A DNA stretch of 64,000 bases from Odobenus rosmarus divergens (GCF_000321225.1 NW_004450460.1:1082420-1146419); one strand, 5' to 3'. Shown: positions 47,757 to 58,779, numbered from the stretch's first letter. The notes: generated from the letters alone by a model not told the origin. Translations and numbers: made by a program.

Positions 47757-48669
47757 CCTTCACTACCCGGTGCTGCAGCATCCATGCGAGCTGTCCCGCA
47801 AAGGCATCAGGACAGGCTTGGGGGACGGAACCGAAGGGACGGCCCGGCAAGCCCCAAGCACAAAGGTGGAGGTGCGAGAGCAAACAGGGTTCGCCAGCGC
47901 CTTTCCGACCACACTGGAGTTGTCTCAGCAGAGGTGCTGGCATCTGGCAGGGGAAGGCAAGCCTGGCATGACATTTTCCCAGCTCGGGCCCCACAGCTCT
48001 GGGAATGGGCAAGCCACCGATGGAAGGTGCTGTCCACTTGGGGATGGCGTCAGGCAGCCTCAGAGAGTGCCAAGCCCCTGGAATCCTGCTCTCTGCCCGC
48101 GGGCACCCTGGAAAGCCAGACCTGCCACAAAAGCCCTGGGCTATGCTCCGGGTGCCAACCTTGCAGTCCTGAGAGCAGCTGGACCCACAGGACAGTGTGG
48201 CCGTCAGACTGGGCTCTCCTTAGGGACCAGGACACCAGGGCTACCTGCACACAACAGCAGCTCTCCAAGCGCAAGCAGATGTGACAGTGATGAAGTGACA
48301 TGCTGGGTGACAGCCCGGCTCTAGGGGCTGCAGCACCGTGAGGTTCTCAGTGAGGACACGCTGAGAGGGAAGGCAGTACCTTGCACACACCGGGCCCTGC
48401 CCAGAGGTGGCCGCGGGTACTGTGCTGCTGTGGGTGTGGGTGCTATGCACGCAAGCCGCATATCACAGCAAGCCCCAGGTCAGGGGCGGGCAGGAGAAGG
48501 ACAACTCCCACCCCAACCCTGCCCCAGGGTTCCAAGAAGGAATTACAGGCCAGGCTGGTGCTAAGCCCCATCTCAGCTGGGGGAGTGGGGTTCTCCACAA
48601 CATCCCCCTGGGGCGCACTCACGCTGTGTGTGGACACCTCACAAAAATCCCCCAACCACGGCTAGGAAG

Positions 48670-48785
48670 GGGACTACTGGGGCCATGTTGCAGATGAGCA
48701 AACTGAGGCTCAGGGAGCCCTAATGAAGCTGCAGAGTCAGGATTCAACCCTGAAGCATCTGGTCCCTGAGCCACATTGTCCTCAA
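48670..48785 (+). mobile_element. MIR relic
   Basis: TTGCAGATGAGCAAACTGAG and GCTCAGGGAGCCC, then GCAGAGTCAGGATTCAACCC and TCTGGTCCCTGAGCC follow the MIR core and 3' part in sense. Confidence 0.8.
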
Positions 48786-49229
48786 CACCTCTGTGCAGAA
48801 AAGTCCACCTGGGCACCTTCTCTTGACAGACCTCACCTGGCATCCGAATGAAAGGCTCAGAGCTGTTACAAACACCAGGACTCCCAGTGATAACAGACCC
48901 GGCATTCCCACCCATGCGCCTTGGTCTGCAGACGGGGCTGCCAGCCACGGCCCCTTCCCCACGTGGGAGACCCTTCCTTCGAGAGGTGGCTCTGTGACTT
49001 ACTTGTCTGACCAACACAGCATAGCAGAGGTGACACTCATCTTCCAACAGCTTCCACTGTGGCTCTGCTCTGGAGCAAGGCCATGCAGAGAGCCCTTGTC
49101 TTGGCGTCTGAAGTGTGGCCTGGGGGCCAAGGTTAAAGCTCTTTTCCTAACCACATGAAGACGGAACTCGCCTCTCCCATTCTCGCACCCATGCACGGCA
49201 GAGCTTTCCAGAAGCGACAAGACTTGTAA

Positions 49230-49735
49230 GATTATAACAGAATGAACCCAGAAGCAGATATAAGGATCTAGCGCATGAGATTTGCAGAAAAGTCAGACCA
49301 TTCGTGTCATGCTTCTTATTCTACAAAATACAGTTATCTTTTCATCAAAAAAATTTTTATGCTAACATACACTGTTTATTCTTTTTAAATGAATTAAAGA
49401 ATATTTTTACAAATTTCTTGACTTCAACTTTTTTTTTTTAAAGATTTTATTTATTTGACAGAGAGAGAGACAGCGAGAGAGGGAACACAGCAGAGGGAGA
49501 GGGAGAGGGAGAAGCAGGCTTCCCGCTGAGCAGGGAGCCCGATGTGGGACTCAATCCCAGGACTCCGGGATCATGACCTGAGCCGAAGGCAGACGCTTAA
49601 CCCACTGAGCCACCCAGGCACCCCCTGACTTTAACTTCTAATATGGTAAATGTTGATAGCTATAACCTGTACAAGCTCAATAATTTTTAAGAATGTAAGG
49701 GGGGGGCTTGAGACCAAAAAGTTTGAGAACTGCTC
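49230..49735 (-). mobile_element. hAT/Charlie-like DNA transposon relic split by a SINE
   Basis: Right part: GTTGATAGCTATAACCTGTA, CTCAATAATTTTTAAGAATG, then GAGACCAAAAAGTTTGAGAA ending in CTGCT, a hAT terminus. The left part up to 49,430 is the AT-rich interior of the same element. The SINE at 49,431-49,625 sits inside. Confidence 0.6.
49419..49637 (-). mobile_element. CAN SINE (minus) with 12-bp target-site duplication
   Basis: The element is 49,431-49,625, reversed: T-run, AAAGATTTTATTTATTTGAC, GA-rich, and the head complement ending GAGCCACCCAGGCACCCC. TGACTT(C/T)AACTT lies at 49,419-49,430 and 49,626-49,637. Confidence 0.95.
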
Positions 49736-49737
49736 CA

Positions 49738-51884
49738 GAGTCCATGTGCAGAGAGGCCATATGGGGAAACTGAGGCCCCTACCCATCAACCCACAAAGTT
49801 GGGAGAGGTGGTGGTCCTCGTTTGGAGCCACTAAGTCCTGAGTTCATTTGAGAGCAATAGACACCACCCAAAGCCCAAGCTGAGAAACTGCTAAGACAGG
49901 CCCTAGAAGAGAGACACGTATATCTGGCACAGTGGGGCCAAGTACAGTACCCAGGACTGGATGTGGGGCACACACCTACAACCTAGCTAAGCCTCCCATA
50001 CTATTGCTGGGAGTTGAACCAGCAAGCCATTCAGGGGGGCTCTCTGCTGCCCTTGGAGGACACAGCCAATGAAGTGGGGGCTGACCACTCTGCTGGGTGC
50101 GGGCAATGCAGGCCAAGCTCCGACACAGTGGAACTCCAGAGGTGCCATGCTCTTGGAGAGAACATTCCGCTAGCCCAGGGCCAGCCTGGTGCAAAGGCTG
50201 GTGGAGAAAGGTTTCTTGACCCTAAAGGGAAAGACGGCATACATCCATGCTTTCCAACATCAACCTGCCTTTTGGGGGAGAAGCTGCATGTCTCTGTGGG
50301 AGCTCCGTGCCCTCACCCTACAGAGAAATGCTGAATTAACACTAACCAAAAATCACCACCAGAAACGCTCAATTAACACCAAAAATTGCCACCATTACCC
50401 AACATACTAGCAACATTCCAAACAAACAAAAAGATGCGTTAAGTCGTAGGTCGTGACTACACACCACGCGATCTCTGGGATGTACCCAGGAACAGCTACA
50501 GGAAGGAAAAGAATGAAGGTCCCAGCCCAGCAACTGTGCATTTTCAGCCCTTTCAAGCTAGCAAAGGAAACCGTCTTCAAAGAGAAAGGAACCTGAAGAT
50601 GACAACGTGCATGTGGCCACAGCCCAAAGCCACAAAGTTCCATGCAAGAACAGTACCACAGCTCCCACGTGGCCTGGACACCCCACCCACCACCACCTCC
50701 TTCTCTAAGCTTCCACAGTTCACTCCTCAGTTTCGACTGTTCCAACTTCCACGTTCCCAGGCAGGGTTCTACAGGGTTCCACTCAACACGGATGGGTGTG
50801 CCCCAGCCAGGAGAAATCCTGTACAGAAAGAAAAACAAACATGGGGAGACAAAGAGTGGGAGGCACGCCCGCCAAGTCATACAGGAACAGCACTCATCTC
50901 CTCTTCTTCCGGACAGGCCGACACCGGCAGGAGGAAAGGCACACACGAGTCACCAGTGGGGACCAAGACCAGCTCCCTGACCAGCTCCCAGTGTCCAGGT
51001 GCCTGAAAAAAGTGCAGAGCGCACCTCACCGAGTACCTCAATTGCCACACAAACACGTTCACAACAAAGTCAAGAGCATGGGGTTTGGCTGTGTCTGAGT
51101 TTCTGGGACCACTACAAGGGCGATGCAGGAAATGCCGGGACAACGGGAACGCCAGCACAGGCATCCCTACTGAGGCCTCCAACAGCCACCTTCCCAAACC
51201 ACAGGGCCACAGCAGAGGCCACGGCTCTCTCCCACAGGAGACTTTAGAGCTGACAATGGCCCCGCTGTACCCAGGGAACCCCTCCCAAGCTGCGGCTAGC
51301 TGTTGTTGACAAGGTCTGGCAGCCTGCGTCCCAGGGCCGTCTGGCTCTTCCAGGACTCTGGGTGGTGACACGCGGTGCTAAGAACAGCAGGACAAAGGCC
51401 AGAGGCAGGACACCGACAAGGGCAGACGCAGGCCCTCCCGGGCTGCAGATGTCTCGGAAGCCCTTGCAATGAAGACAGGCTGCCCTGCCCAAGGCCGGCA
51501 ACACTTCCCGCCCAACCACCTGCTCCCCGGCAAGGTGTTTCTGCAGCACCTCCGCTGAGTTCCCATCCTATCTCCCACCAGAGGCACAACTTCGAGGACA
51601 CTCTGCACATGGCTCCTAGGGGACACTCCAAGCACAGGGACAAATGAGAAATGAGGTGTTGCTGAGAGCTCCCGGGTGCACGGGACTCGTCCCACAAAGG
51701 GGTCCATGTGACCGCTGCTCTCTTCAAAGGGAATCTGAATGCAAATCCGCCCCAGGCAAGCACCTCAGCAGACCCAGGCCCTACGGACTACCTGGGTGGA
51801 GCCATCGGACCAGTGGCTGTCCCTGGAAGTGTTCCACAATCACAGCTTCCAAGGGGGTCAACAGTGGGAGGACACTTTTGCCAC
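49738..51884. other. Gene-free intronic sequence
   Basis: No exon was recognised. Open frames up to 179 codons (minus 50,407-50,946) are without recognisable features. Confidence 0.45.
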
Positions 51885-52160
51885 TTATGCCTCCGCACCT
51901 TTGCACAGGCCTGGGCCAGGATCTTTCCTCCTTCCTACCTGGAAAATTCCTATGCATCTTCCCATAGGAGCCAACTGAGCAGCCCTGCTCTGAGCCACCC
52001 TGACAGCCTGGCCTCCCCACCTCCAGCTCCACCTCATTCACTCCTCCACGCTCTGTCTCCCATGTCCGTGGCCCTCCTGTGCCAGCCTGGGAAAGCAGAA
52101 ACTGTGTCTCCCTGATCTTGGAGGCCCAGGGCCAGGCCCACGACAGACAGTGAATGCAGT
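51885..52160 (+). mobile_element. L2 3' region relic
   Basis: CCGCACCTTTGCACAGGCCT, CTACCTGGAAAATTCCTATG, CTGAGCCACCCTGACAGCC, CTGTGTCTCCCTGATCTTGG and GACAGACAGTGAATGCAGTC match L2 3' landmarks in sense order. Confidence 0.6.
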
Positions 52161-52194
52161 CAAGACCCAGCGGTCTCAGCTTAGGAAGTGGTCC

Positions 52195-52830
52195 AGCTCA
52201 CTGTGGGAAAAGGCTGGTCACAGCAGCATCACTCATGATGGGCAAAAAGGTGGGAACAGTCCAGATATCAACAGAGAAGCGAAGTATGCAGATCTCCGTA
52301 CCCTGGAATATCATTTGGCGATGAAAAGGACCGATCATGGGGCGCCTGCGTGGCTCAGTCCTTAAGCGGCTGCCTTCGGCTCCGGTCATGATCCTGGGGT
52401 CCTGGGATCGAGCCCCGCATCCGGCTCCCTGCTCAGGGGAGAGCCTGCTTCTCCCTCTGCCTCTGCCTGCCACTCTGCCTACTTGTGCTCTCTCTCTCTC
52501 TCTGTCAAATAAATAAATAAAATCCTAAAAAAAAAAGAAAGAAAAGGACTGATCGTTGATACATGTACAACGTGAACAAACTTTTAAAACATTATACACG
52601 CTAAGTGAACAGGTCACAGAAGACCTCATGTTGTGATTCTATCTGTATGAAATGTTGACGACTCGAGGCTCCTTTGGGCTGATGGCAACATTTGCAAGTT
52701 AAACAGTGTTGACAGCTACGCAACCCTGTGATTTTACTAAAAGTCACCTCATTGTTATACTTAAAACACGTAACCTTTATGGTATGTAAATTATCCCTCA
52801 ATGAGGCTGTTAAAAAAGGGCTAGAGACTC
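52195..52830 (+). mobile_element. Old L1M 3' end with nested SINE
   Basis: GGGCAAAAAGGTGGGAACAG, CCAGATATCAACAGAGAAGC, CCTGGAATATCATTTGGCGA, then beyond the SINE ACATTATACACGCTAAGTGA, GATTCTATCTGTATGAAATG, and the terminal TTTATGGTATGTAAATTATC with CTCAATGAGGCTGTTAAAAA. The order is complete for an L1M 3' end. Confidence 0.85.
52323..52556 (+). mobile_element. CAN SINE with 16-bp target-site duplication
   Basis: The element is 52,339-52,540. The flanking duplication is GAAAAGGAC(C/T)GATC(A/G)T (two mismatches). A (CT)n run of about 7 units lies before the tail. Confidence 0.93.
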
Positions 52831-55290
52831 AAGGAAGTTCGGTCGGGGTGTCCTCACCTCAGGGGGGTCTGTCATTCCAGGCAACGTCCTCCCCTGAGGC
52901 AAAGTGCAAAGAAAAAGTCATCAGCACCCCACGAAATCCCCACACAAGTACCTGCGCACAGGATTCGATCTCCTTCAACTTAGCGCAAGATTCCTGAAGG
53001 CAAAGCCAGACAGGCCAGAAAGCCCTACGGCCATTTAGAAATATCTGCCCGCTGACCAAGAGCGCCAACTTCCATCGCACTCCGCGTACAACTGCCAACC
53101 CCGGAGGTGGGTCTCCAGCCAGAGCCAGAGAGCTCTCAGCTACAGACCTCACCCACCTCATCACTGCTCCAGGAGCAGCAGGACAGCGGCAGCCCCAGGA
53201 AGGGGGCCGTGTGTGCCTGCCCCTGCCTTGGCTGTGGGCCCAGGCTGGAGGGCACAGGGCGGGCATGTCCCTGCAAACTCCACCCTGTCGGCCCCACCCA
53301 GGCCCCGTGGGAGGGCTGATCTGCTCCCCTGACTCTGAAGTGGGAGGAGGTGCATTTCCTCTTCTACATTCCCAGATGCTTGGAAGCTTCTGGACTGTGC
53401 TTTCTGTTGGGTAAAAATTAAACTGCACTTTTATCATCTGCTCACAAATGCCTGTCACTGTCAGTTAAGAATAAGACAGACGTTTTCCCCACACGACCAC
53501 ACCCTGTGCCGTGGGGCCCCTCACTGTCTCAGGCCATGTGGAATCTGATGCAGCTAATGCAGTGTCTCTTCTGGGGCTCACTTCCTTCCCACTGGCAGGG
53601 GCGCCATCCTGTCGTCAGCTGTCCAGAAGGGAGAGAGCCAAGAACAAAAGACACGACCACACCACAAGTGGTGACCCTTTTTCAAGTTAGAAAGTACTCT
53701 TTATAAAAAAAAGAAAAACGACTGTACACCTACTTCACCAGCCAGTTCCAAGTTGAGCAGAGGAAACGTACAGTAAAACACATGGATGCAAGCTACACAT
53801 CACAAATTTTTCTCCAAATAAGTCCCAGCAAACTCCAACAGCAAGTCGTAACATGCTGGCGTTATTCTTGGCTTCCCTTGGCAGGTTTCCTGCAAGACCT
53901 CCCTTTCCTCAGATACAGCCGCCTGTGTCACTCAGCAAAGCACTTCCTGTGACAGGGAAGTGGGTCCATTCACTGCTCTGCTGGCAACAGCTGTCAGCAG
54001 AGAAGGCGGGAGCGGTGTTTGCTACTACAGTGGAGTCCATACTGTCACCTGAGATGAACCAATGCAGAGAAACTCTTTCTTAAAAAAAGAACAAAAACTG
54101 TTTAAAACATAAGAAGACAATCACATTCCAAACTACCTGGTTGATAATAATGGTGTTAATTAATAAAAGTAATCAAGAAATAGTCAAAAATAACATACTT
54201 CCTCAATTCTTCCGGGCTGAAAACCAGTTAAAGGGTTAATGGCGAACTAAAGCCCCAGCACTGATCACACAAAAGGTGCCTGGCAGGGGGCGCTCCTTCA
54301 CCTGCCACTGGCTGGCTCTCCTCAAGGAGGGTCGGACCATAGGGAGGGACAGGGGGGGCCTCTGCTGCCACCTTGATCTGCAGCTGGAAAGCAGAGGCCT
54401 CAGCCTCCTTTTCTACAGCAGATGCTCAGTAAACATGTGGGAGGGGCAGAGGACACAGGCCCTCCCAGCTCTCACGTCCTGTGATAATTCCCTGAAAACA
54501 AGCTCTGGAGGAACATCACTACTTGACAACTGAAATCCTATCACTTTTGTTTAAAAAGGGTGGGGGATTCACAATTAAGGAACTGTTAAAGAATTCATAA
54601 TTCACAATGTCCCCTGTGCAATCCACTAAAATTAGAAACACACAAAGATAACCAAACTCCATCCTAATCCCTCTTTTGAGATCTCTGGTATCCTTTGGAG
54701 CTGCCTATTTTATAGCCACACAGCAGTAAAGGCTCTTTCCCCTTCCAGGGCCCATGGAAGCAGCAGCTCCAGGCCGTGTCCCTTTCAGAGCTGTCTTCCT
54801 CCAGCACCTGGACCAGCCTCCTCAGCACAGGACCCAGGAAGGGAGGGCTCCACAGACCTCACCCAGATGACCGCCTGCTTCCCAAAGTCTTGACCAGGCG
54901 GCCTCAAGAACCCATCCTTGGCAAGCCTAACTGTGGGGTTAATTTCTGGATATTCACAATGATGACAGTAAAGTCCACAAAGCACAGAACCCACTCAGTT
55001 TAAAAGAGTGTCTGCTGGTCAGCACAGAATACCTGCTTCTTATGGACAGGAACGCACACAGACAAAATAACCATCAGCTGCCTCCTCAACAACCCCAGAC
55101 TTCCGACACAAAGGACGGTGAATTCAAACCACCCAATCAGTAGTCTACTTCCCTGAAACAGACTCCCTGGGAGGCCAGGTGGCCTCCAACACAGTCCCTC
55201 CCAATAAAGTCAGAAAGCATCTGTGATTCAAAATAAAGCACACAGCTGCTTGGCGCCTGTGGGTTACAAAGGCCTCCTACAAAACCTATC
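52831..55290. other. Gene-free intronic sequence
   Basis: No exon or assignable repeat was recognised. It is AT-rich at 53,690-53,830 and 54,070-54,240, with several A-runs. Nothing else was seen. Confidence 0.45.
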
Positions 55291-55294
55291 TCCC

Positions 55295-55500
55295 TACTAA
55301 CAGTGGCCAACGCTCACCAATGCCAAGGAGTGTGCAAAGCGCTTTCCTTGACCACCTCGGTTTACCCTTCCAGAGCCCTACACTTTCCATTTCACAGAAG
55401 ACTTTAAAAGAGCAGGTCTGGAGAGGTGCAGCGATCACCTCAAGTCACACGGCTAACAAGCAGCAGGGCTAGGACGGCTGTCTGCCTCTCCCAGAAGCCT
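55295..55500 (+). mobile_element. MIR relic, near full length
   Basis: CCAACGCTCACCAATGCCAAG, TGTGCAAAGCGCTTTCCTTG, TCCATTTCACAGAAGACTTT, GATCACCTCAAGTCACACGG then CTAACAAGCAGCAGGGCTAG follow a whole MIR in sense. It abuts the CpG island. Confidence 0.75.
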
Positions 55501-56582
55501 GCTGAGCGGCGGCCCCACGGGGGTCCTCCGAACGCCGCGCACCCTGCCCTCTGGCCCCCCGCCACGCTGGGCACTTCTCTCTGGCCTCTTGACCCCCCCA
55601 GCCCTCGTGGGCTCACCTCCCCCGGCTTCCCTTTCGCTGGCCTCCAGCCACCCAGCTGGCCAGAACGGGTCTGCCATCTCCTCGGTTATCCTGACGGCAC
55701 CCTCCCCTCTGCCCTGCGCCGCGCAGGCACCCGCCGCACCCAGAAACAAAACGTCCATCCGACCTTGCGCCTCCCTTCCAGGACTTCAGCGTCACACAAG
55801 CACTTCCACCAGCCCCAGGCCAACGGCAACAGCTCCCTACTCGCAGCCCAAGCCCCTGGGACGACTTGCCCTGCCCTGCCCTGCCCCCGGGGGCTTGGGG
55901 GGGGGGGGAATGAAAATGAGAGCTAAGCAGAGATGGGAGAAGGACCACGCCGCTGGCGAGAAGTGCCTGCCCTTCTCGCCCCTCAAACAGAAAAGTTTTG
56001 ACAAAGGGTCCCTTGAGTCGGAGTAACTTTCTGAAGACGACGTGACGTTCCACCTTCGCTGCTCTGGTTTCCAGCAAGCCGCACAGACAGCGCACCGGAG
56101 GCAGAGCCGCCCGCGGCTGCCGGCCCGATGCTTCCTTCCTACTCCACCCTCCGGTCCGCCGCCCGCGGTGGACGCCTCGCCCGCGGCACCCTGCCTCCCC
56201 TGCAGCCTCCCCCTGAGCCCGGCGGCCGTGCCAGCAAACTTGGGCCGTTCGGCTTCTCCTCCTCGCTTCCGCGGAACTGTGCCCGGCCGGCGTGAAAGTT
56301 CTTTCTTCCAGAGCCAGTTCCCCGCGGCGCCCGGCGAGAGCGCCTGCCGCCCAACGTCCCCGGCCGCCCGACCTCCGGCGGCTCGGCGCGGGCGCCTGTC
56401 CTGCCCAGGCCGGCCCCGGCCCCGCTCCGAGCGGCTCGCATCCTAGACCCCGTCCCCGAGCAGACGCCCCTCGCCCGCCCAGCCCCTCCGCCCCGGCCCG
56501 ACGCCCTTGACCGGGGCCTCCCGCAGCGCGCCCCGCGACCCCCACCGCGGCACCGGCCCGCCCGCCCGGTCGCCCAACTCAC

Positions 56583-56599
56583 CCCATGAGCCAGTCCAT
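56583..56599 (-). CDS. MOB2: MOB2 exon 1, coding part (MDWLMG start)
   Basis: On the minus strand ATG GAC TGG CTC ATG GG is followed immediately by GTGAGTT, a strong splice donor, so the exon encodes MDWLM plus the first two bases of a Gly codon. The start has G at -3 and G at +4, a strong Kozak context. MDWLMG is the amino terminus I know for mammalian MOB2. That protein binds the NDR1/NDR2 (STK38/STK38L) kinases and competes with MOB1 for them. Its Zn-binding MOB fold is encoded by later exons that are not seen in this window. Only 17 coding bases are present, so identification rests on the short peptide, the exon-end position and the CpG-island setting. An alternative is a different gene with a chance match. 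Confidence 0.72.
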
Positions 56600-56658
56600 G
56601 GCTGCTCGGGGCCCGCCGCCCGACACGCTCGGCCCTCAGCCCGCGGCGGCGGCGGCGG

Positions 56659-56670
56659 CCGGAAGTAAAC
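56659..56670 (+). promoter_or_regulatory. ETS-family box
   Basis: CCGGAAGTAAAC contains the CCGGAAGT core recognised by GABPA/ELK-type ETS factors, common near starts of housekeeping genes. Confidence 0.6.
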
Positions 56671-56709
56671 ACTCGCTCGCACACTCCCACACGCGCGCCG
56701 CGGGCGCCG

Positions 56710-56721
56710 CCGGAAGTGACG
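56710..56721 (+). promoter_or_regulatory. Joined ETS and CRE half-site
   Basis: CCGGAAGTGACG is an ETS core running directly into TGACG, a CREB/ATF half-site. This composite is a known feature of CpG-island promoters. Confidence 0.6.
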
Positions 56722-56733
56722 CGCCCGCGCGCC

Positions 56734-56752
56734 GCCTGCCGGGAAACGTAGT
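56734..56752 (-). promoter_or_regulatory. ZNF143-like box
   Basis: On the minus strand ACTACGTTTCCCGGCAGGC matches the ZNF143/SBS pattern (ACTACAATTCCCAGCATGC) at most positions. Such sites usually lie within about 100 bases of a transcription start. Confidence 0.55.
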
Positions 56753-56884
56753 CCCGGCGGCCTCTGCGGCCCCAGCGGCCCAGCCTGGGTCTTGAGCCGG
56801 GCCCTCCTCCCCGCTCTTCCTTTCCCCTCTTACACCAACCCCCCACACCTCCCATGGCGCCCCGCTCCCGGACAGCCCCCTATG

Positions 56885-57085
56885 CCCCGGATGTCCCCTC
56901 ACACCCTGGCTGCCCTCACACCCCGGAAGACCCCTCGCGCCGAGGCCGACCTCTCACGCCCCGGGCCGACCTCTCACGCCCGCGCCGACCTCTCACGCTC
57001 CGGGCTGACCTGTCATGCCCTGGTTGACCTCTCACATTCCAGGCTGACCCCTCACACTCTGGGTTGACCCCTCAAGCCCCTGGAC
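56885..57085 (+). repeat. Minisatellite, ~20-bp unit, ~10 copies, at CpG-island edge
   Basis: Degenerate units of the form GG(C/T)(C/T)GACC(T/C)CTCAC(G/A)CYC repeat about ten times. The best units are at 56,944-57,040. Units on the promoter side keep CpG (GCCGACCTCTCACGCC), and those away from it read TG/CA (GGCTGACCCCTCACACTC). Confidence 0.85.
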
Positions 57086-57089
57086 TGCC

Positions 57090-58600
57090 CCCCTGGACTG
57101 GGACTGTCTCCCCACATCTGGGCTGTTCCCAGCCCCACATCTACACTGCACCCCTGCGCCCAGTATGCCCCCTCCTCACTCTCAGAGGGACCCCTCCGGA
57201 ACTCCCTTCCCCTTCACGTCTCCTGCTGCCACCTGGCCTTCTTTCCAGACCCAGGAGGGCTCTCAGGTGCCACCAACAGGATGGTTTAAGGTGGAAAGGG
57301 ATTTATGGACAGGCGTAGGGCAGCTCGCAGTGCAGCCGGGACAGCTGGAGGGCTGTCCATTCTGCAGGTCGTGCATCTGACCAGGGGCCTCTTGGATGAT
57401 TCTGAGCCACTGCCCTCCTGCCGTCCAGAGCACAGAGCAGCACGGGAAACCTGTCGCCCATGGCCTCCCTGGTAGCAGTGGGAGGCAAACCAGACATCCG
57501 TGGGCTTCCCTTCCCGATGGAAGGGCCAAGCCTTGGGCAGAGAGGAGCCGGGGCTTCGGGGCCTGATGTAGGGGCAGGATGCCTGGAAGCCCAAGAGCCA
57601 TCCTGGCTAAGAAGAAGGAATGAGAAGATGGAGCTGCTGTACCAGTGCAGACTGCCTTCCTCCAGAGTCTCCAGACCAGAGAGACGGGGACTCCACTGGA
57701 GTTCCTGCCAGCACGGCCGGGTCCTTCCCCCCGACTCCGCCTGCGATACCCTTGGCACCCCCAGATGCTGACCCTGGAAATGCTGACGCGCGGGGGCCTG
57801 GACTGCGGTCACTGCCTCTGGTTCCCGGCCGGCAGGTGCTGCCGGGCACGGAAGCCTGGGGCAGTCACCTCTGCCTGGGCTCAACGGGAGGCTGGCAGCT
57901 TCTAGAGGACGAGGCAGACCCCACCTGCCAAGGAGAGGATCCCTGGGAAGGAAATTCCAGTGGAGGAGGTGAGGAGCAGAGCCCGCCACCACGGTCCACC
58001 CCATTTTGCCACTTTACACCAACACCATTCTCCTCACACCCATACTTCCGAAAAGGGGGGAAAAAGAAAAGTTCTGTGCACCATAATGCCCCTGCCCCTT
58101 ATACCCTTGAAACTCAGCTCACTCCTCCCTGACGGGCCTGACTGAGTCTCATGGGCGACCGCCAGGATCTGCAGAGATCTCTTTTCTCCCTTTATTGCCT
58201 TCGTGATTATGAAGCTCACGGGGTGGGGGGGGGGGATTGCAAACTTTACCACCGACAACCATCTGAGATCAAGCAGTGAGGAAAGACAATGGAAAGAGGA
58301 GAATTCATTTAATATGGAGTATCTCTGAGAGGAAGAACATGCAGATACATGCTAGGGACCTCATCTCTACAACTGGACAAGGGGCTGTGGTTGATATTCA
58401 TGTCTCTGCCTTCAGCCAAGCCCTCCTCGGGTTGCATCTCCACCTAGTACAGTGACCCTGAGGAATATGAGCTCTGGGTGGTCCCACCTGCATCCAGCTG
58501 CTGTATCCGTCCATTAACTGGTACCCTTGGGCCTCGAGGTCCTAGGAAGTGCTGCAGGCTCCACCCATCTCTCTTCCTGCCCCCACTGTGTACCAGCAAT
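57090..58600. other. Gene-free upstream sequence
   Basis: No exon was recognised. A G-run is at 58,219-58,234. Minus open frames up to 233 codons (57,303-58,004) have no recognisable domain. It could carry upstream exons of a longer MOB2 transcript, but nothing in the sequence shows this. Confidence 0.45.
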
Positions 58601-58604
58601 CCTA

Positions 58605-58740
58605 CGTCCCCTCCAGAGTCTGGGGGTCAGATCCCTGCTCTTCCACTTACCAGCTGGGTGACTTGGGACAAGTTGTTTAATGTCTCTGTGACTCAGCATC
58701 TTCATGTAATGGGAATAATAATGTTGCCAAATGTGTCATA
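58605..58740 (-). mobile_element. MIR relic, reverse
   Basis: GGGGGTCAGATCCCTGCTCT, CCACTTACCAGCTGGGTGAC and TTGGGACAAGTTGTTTAATG, then CTGTGACTCAGCATCTTCAT and TAATGGGAATAATAATGTTG, is a well-preserved reverse MIR. Confidence 0.88.
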
Positions 58741-58779
58741 AGAAACTTGGTGAGGTCACAGGTGTAGGCTGAAGGTGAG

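Larger units (their letters stand above)
1..56582 (-). other. MOB2: Inferred MOB2 intron 1 (partial)
   Basis: This is everything downstream, on the minus strand, of the splice donor that ends the MDWLM exon. No segment was recognised that encodes the conserved MOB-domain exons expected next (the KSKAKPNGKK start, the CNTQYYWYD stretch, or the acidic-tailed last exon). The interval holds only repeats, microsatellites and unassigned GC-rich sequence. Calling it an intron rests on the exon call. An alternative is that exon 2 was missed by eye or that the assembly is rearranged. Confidence 0.6.
56600..56800 (-). promoter_or_regulatory. MOB2: MOB2 5' UTR and core promoter region
   Basis: Upstream of the ATG on the minus strand lie GC-rich leader sequence, a (CGG)n run at 56,643-56,659 and a cluster of promoter boxes at 56,659-56,752. 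The start of transcription cannot be placed exactly. The boxes suggest a TATA-less, broadly active promoter with its start somewhere near 56,650-56,740. Confidence 0.6.
55480..57010. promoter_or_regulatory. MOB2: CpG island over the MOB2 promoter
   Basis: CpG density and GC content rise sharply from about 55.5 kb, peak at 56.1-56.8 kb (for example GCGGCGGCGGCGGCGG at 56,643-56,658) and fade by about 57.0 kb. It covers the MDWLM exon, its donor and the upstream sequence. No TATA box is evident. Long open frames here (310 codons on minus, 55,613-56,545) arise because CpG-rich DNA lacks stop codons. Boundaries are by eye. Confidence 0.85.

Noticed and set aside
55613..56545. 310-codon minus frame in the CpG island
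   Set aside because: Gly/Arg/Ala-rich low-complexity translation that lies downstream of the MOB2 splice donor. CpG-rich DNA rarely contains stop codons, and the opposite strand is equally open.
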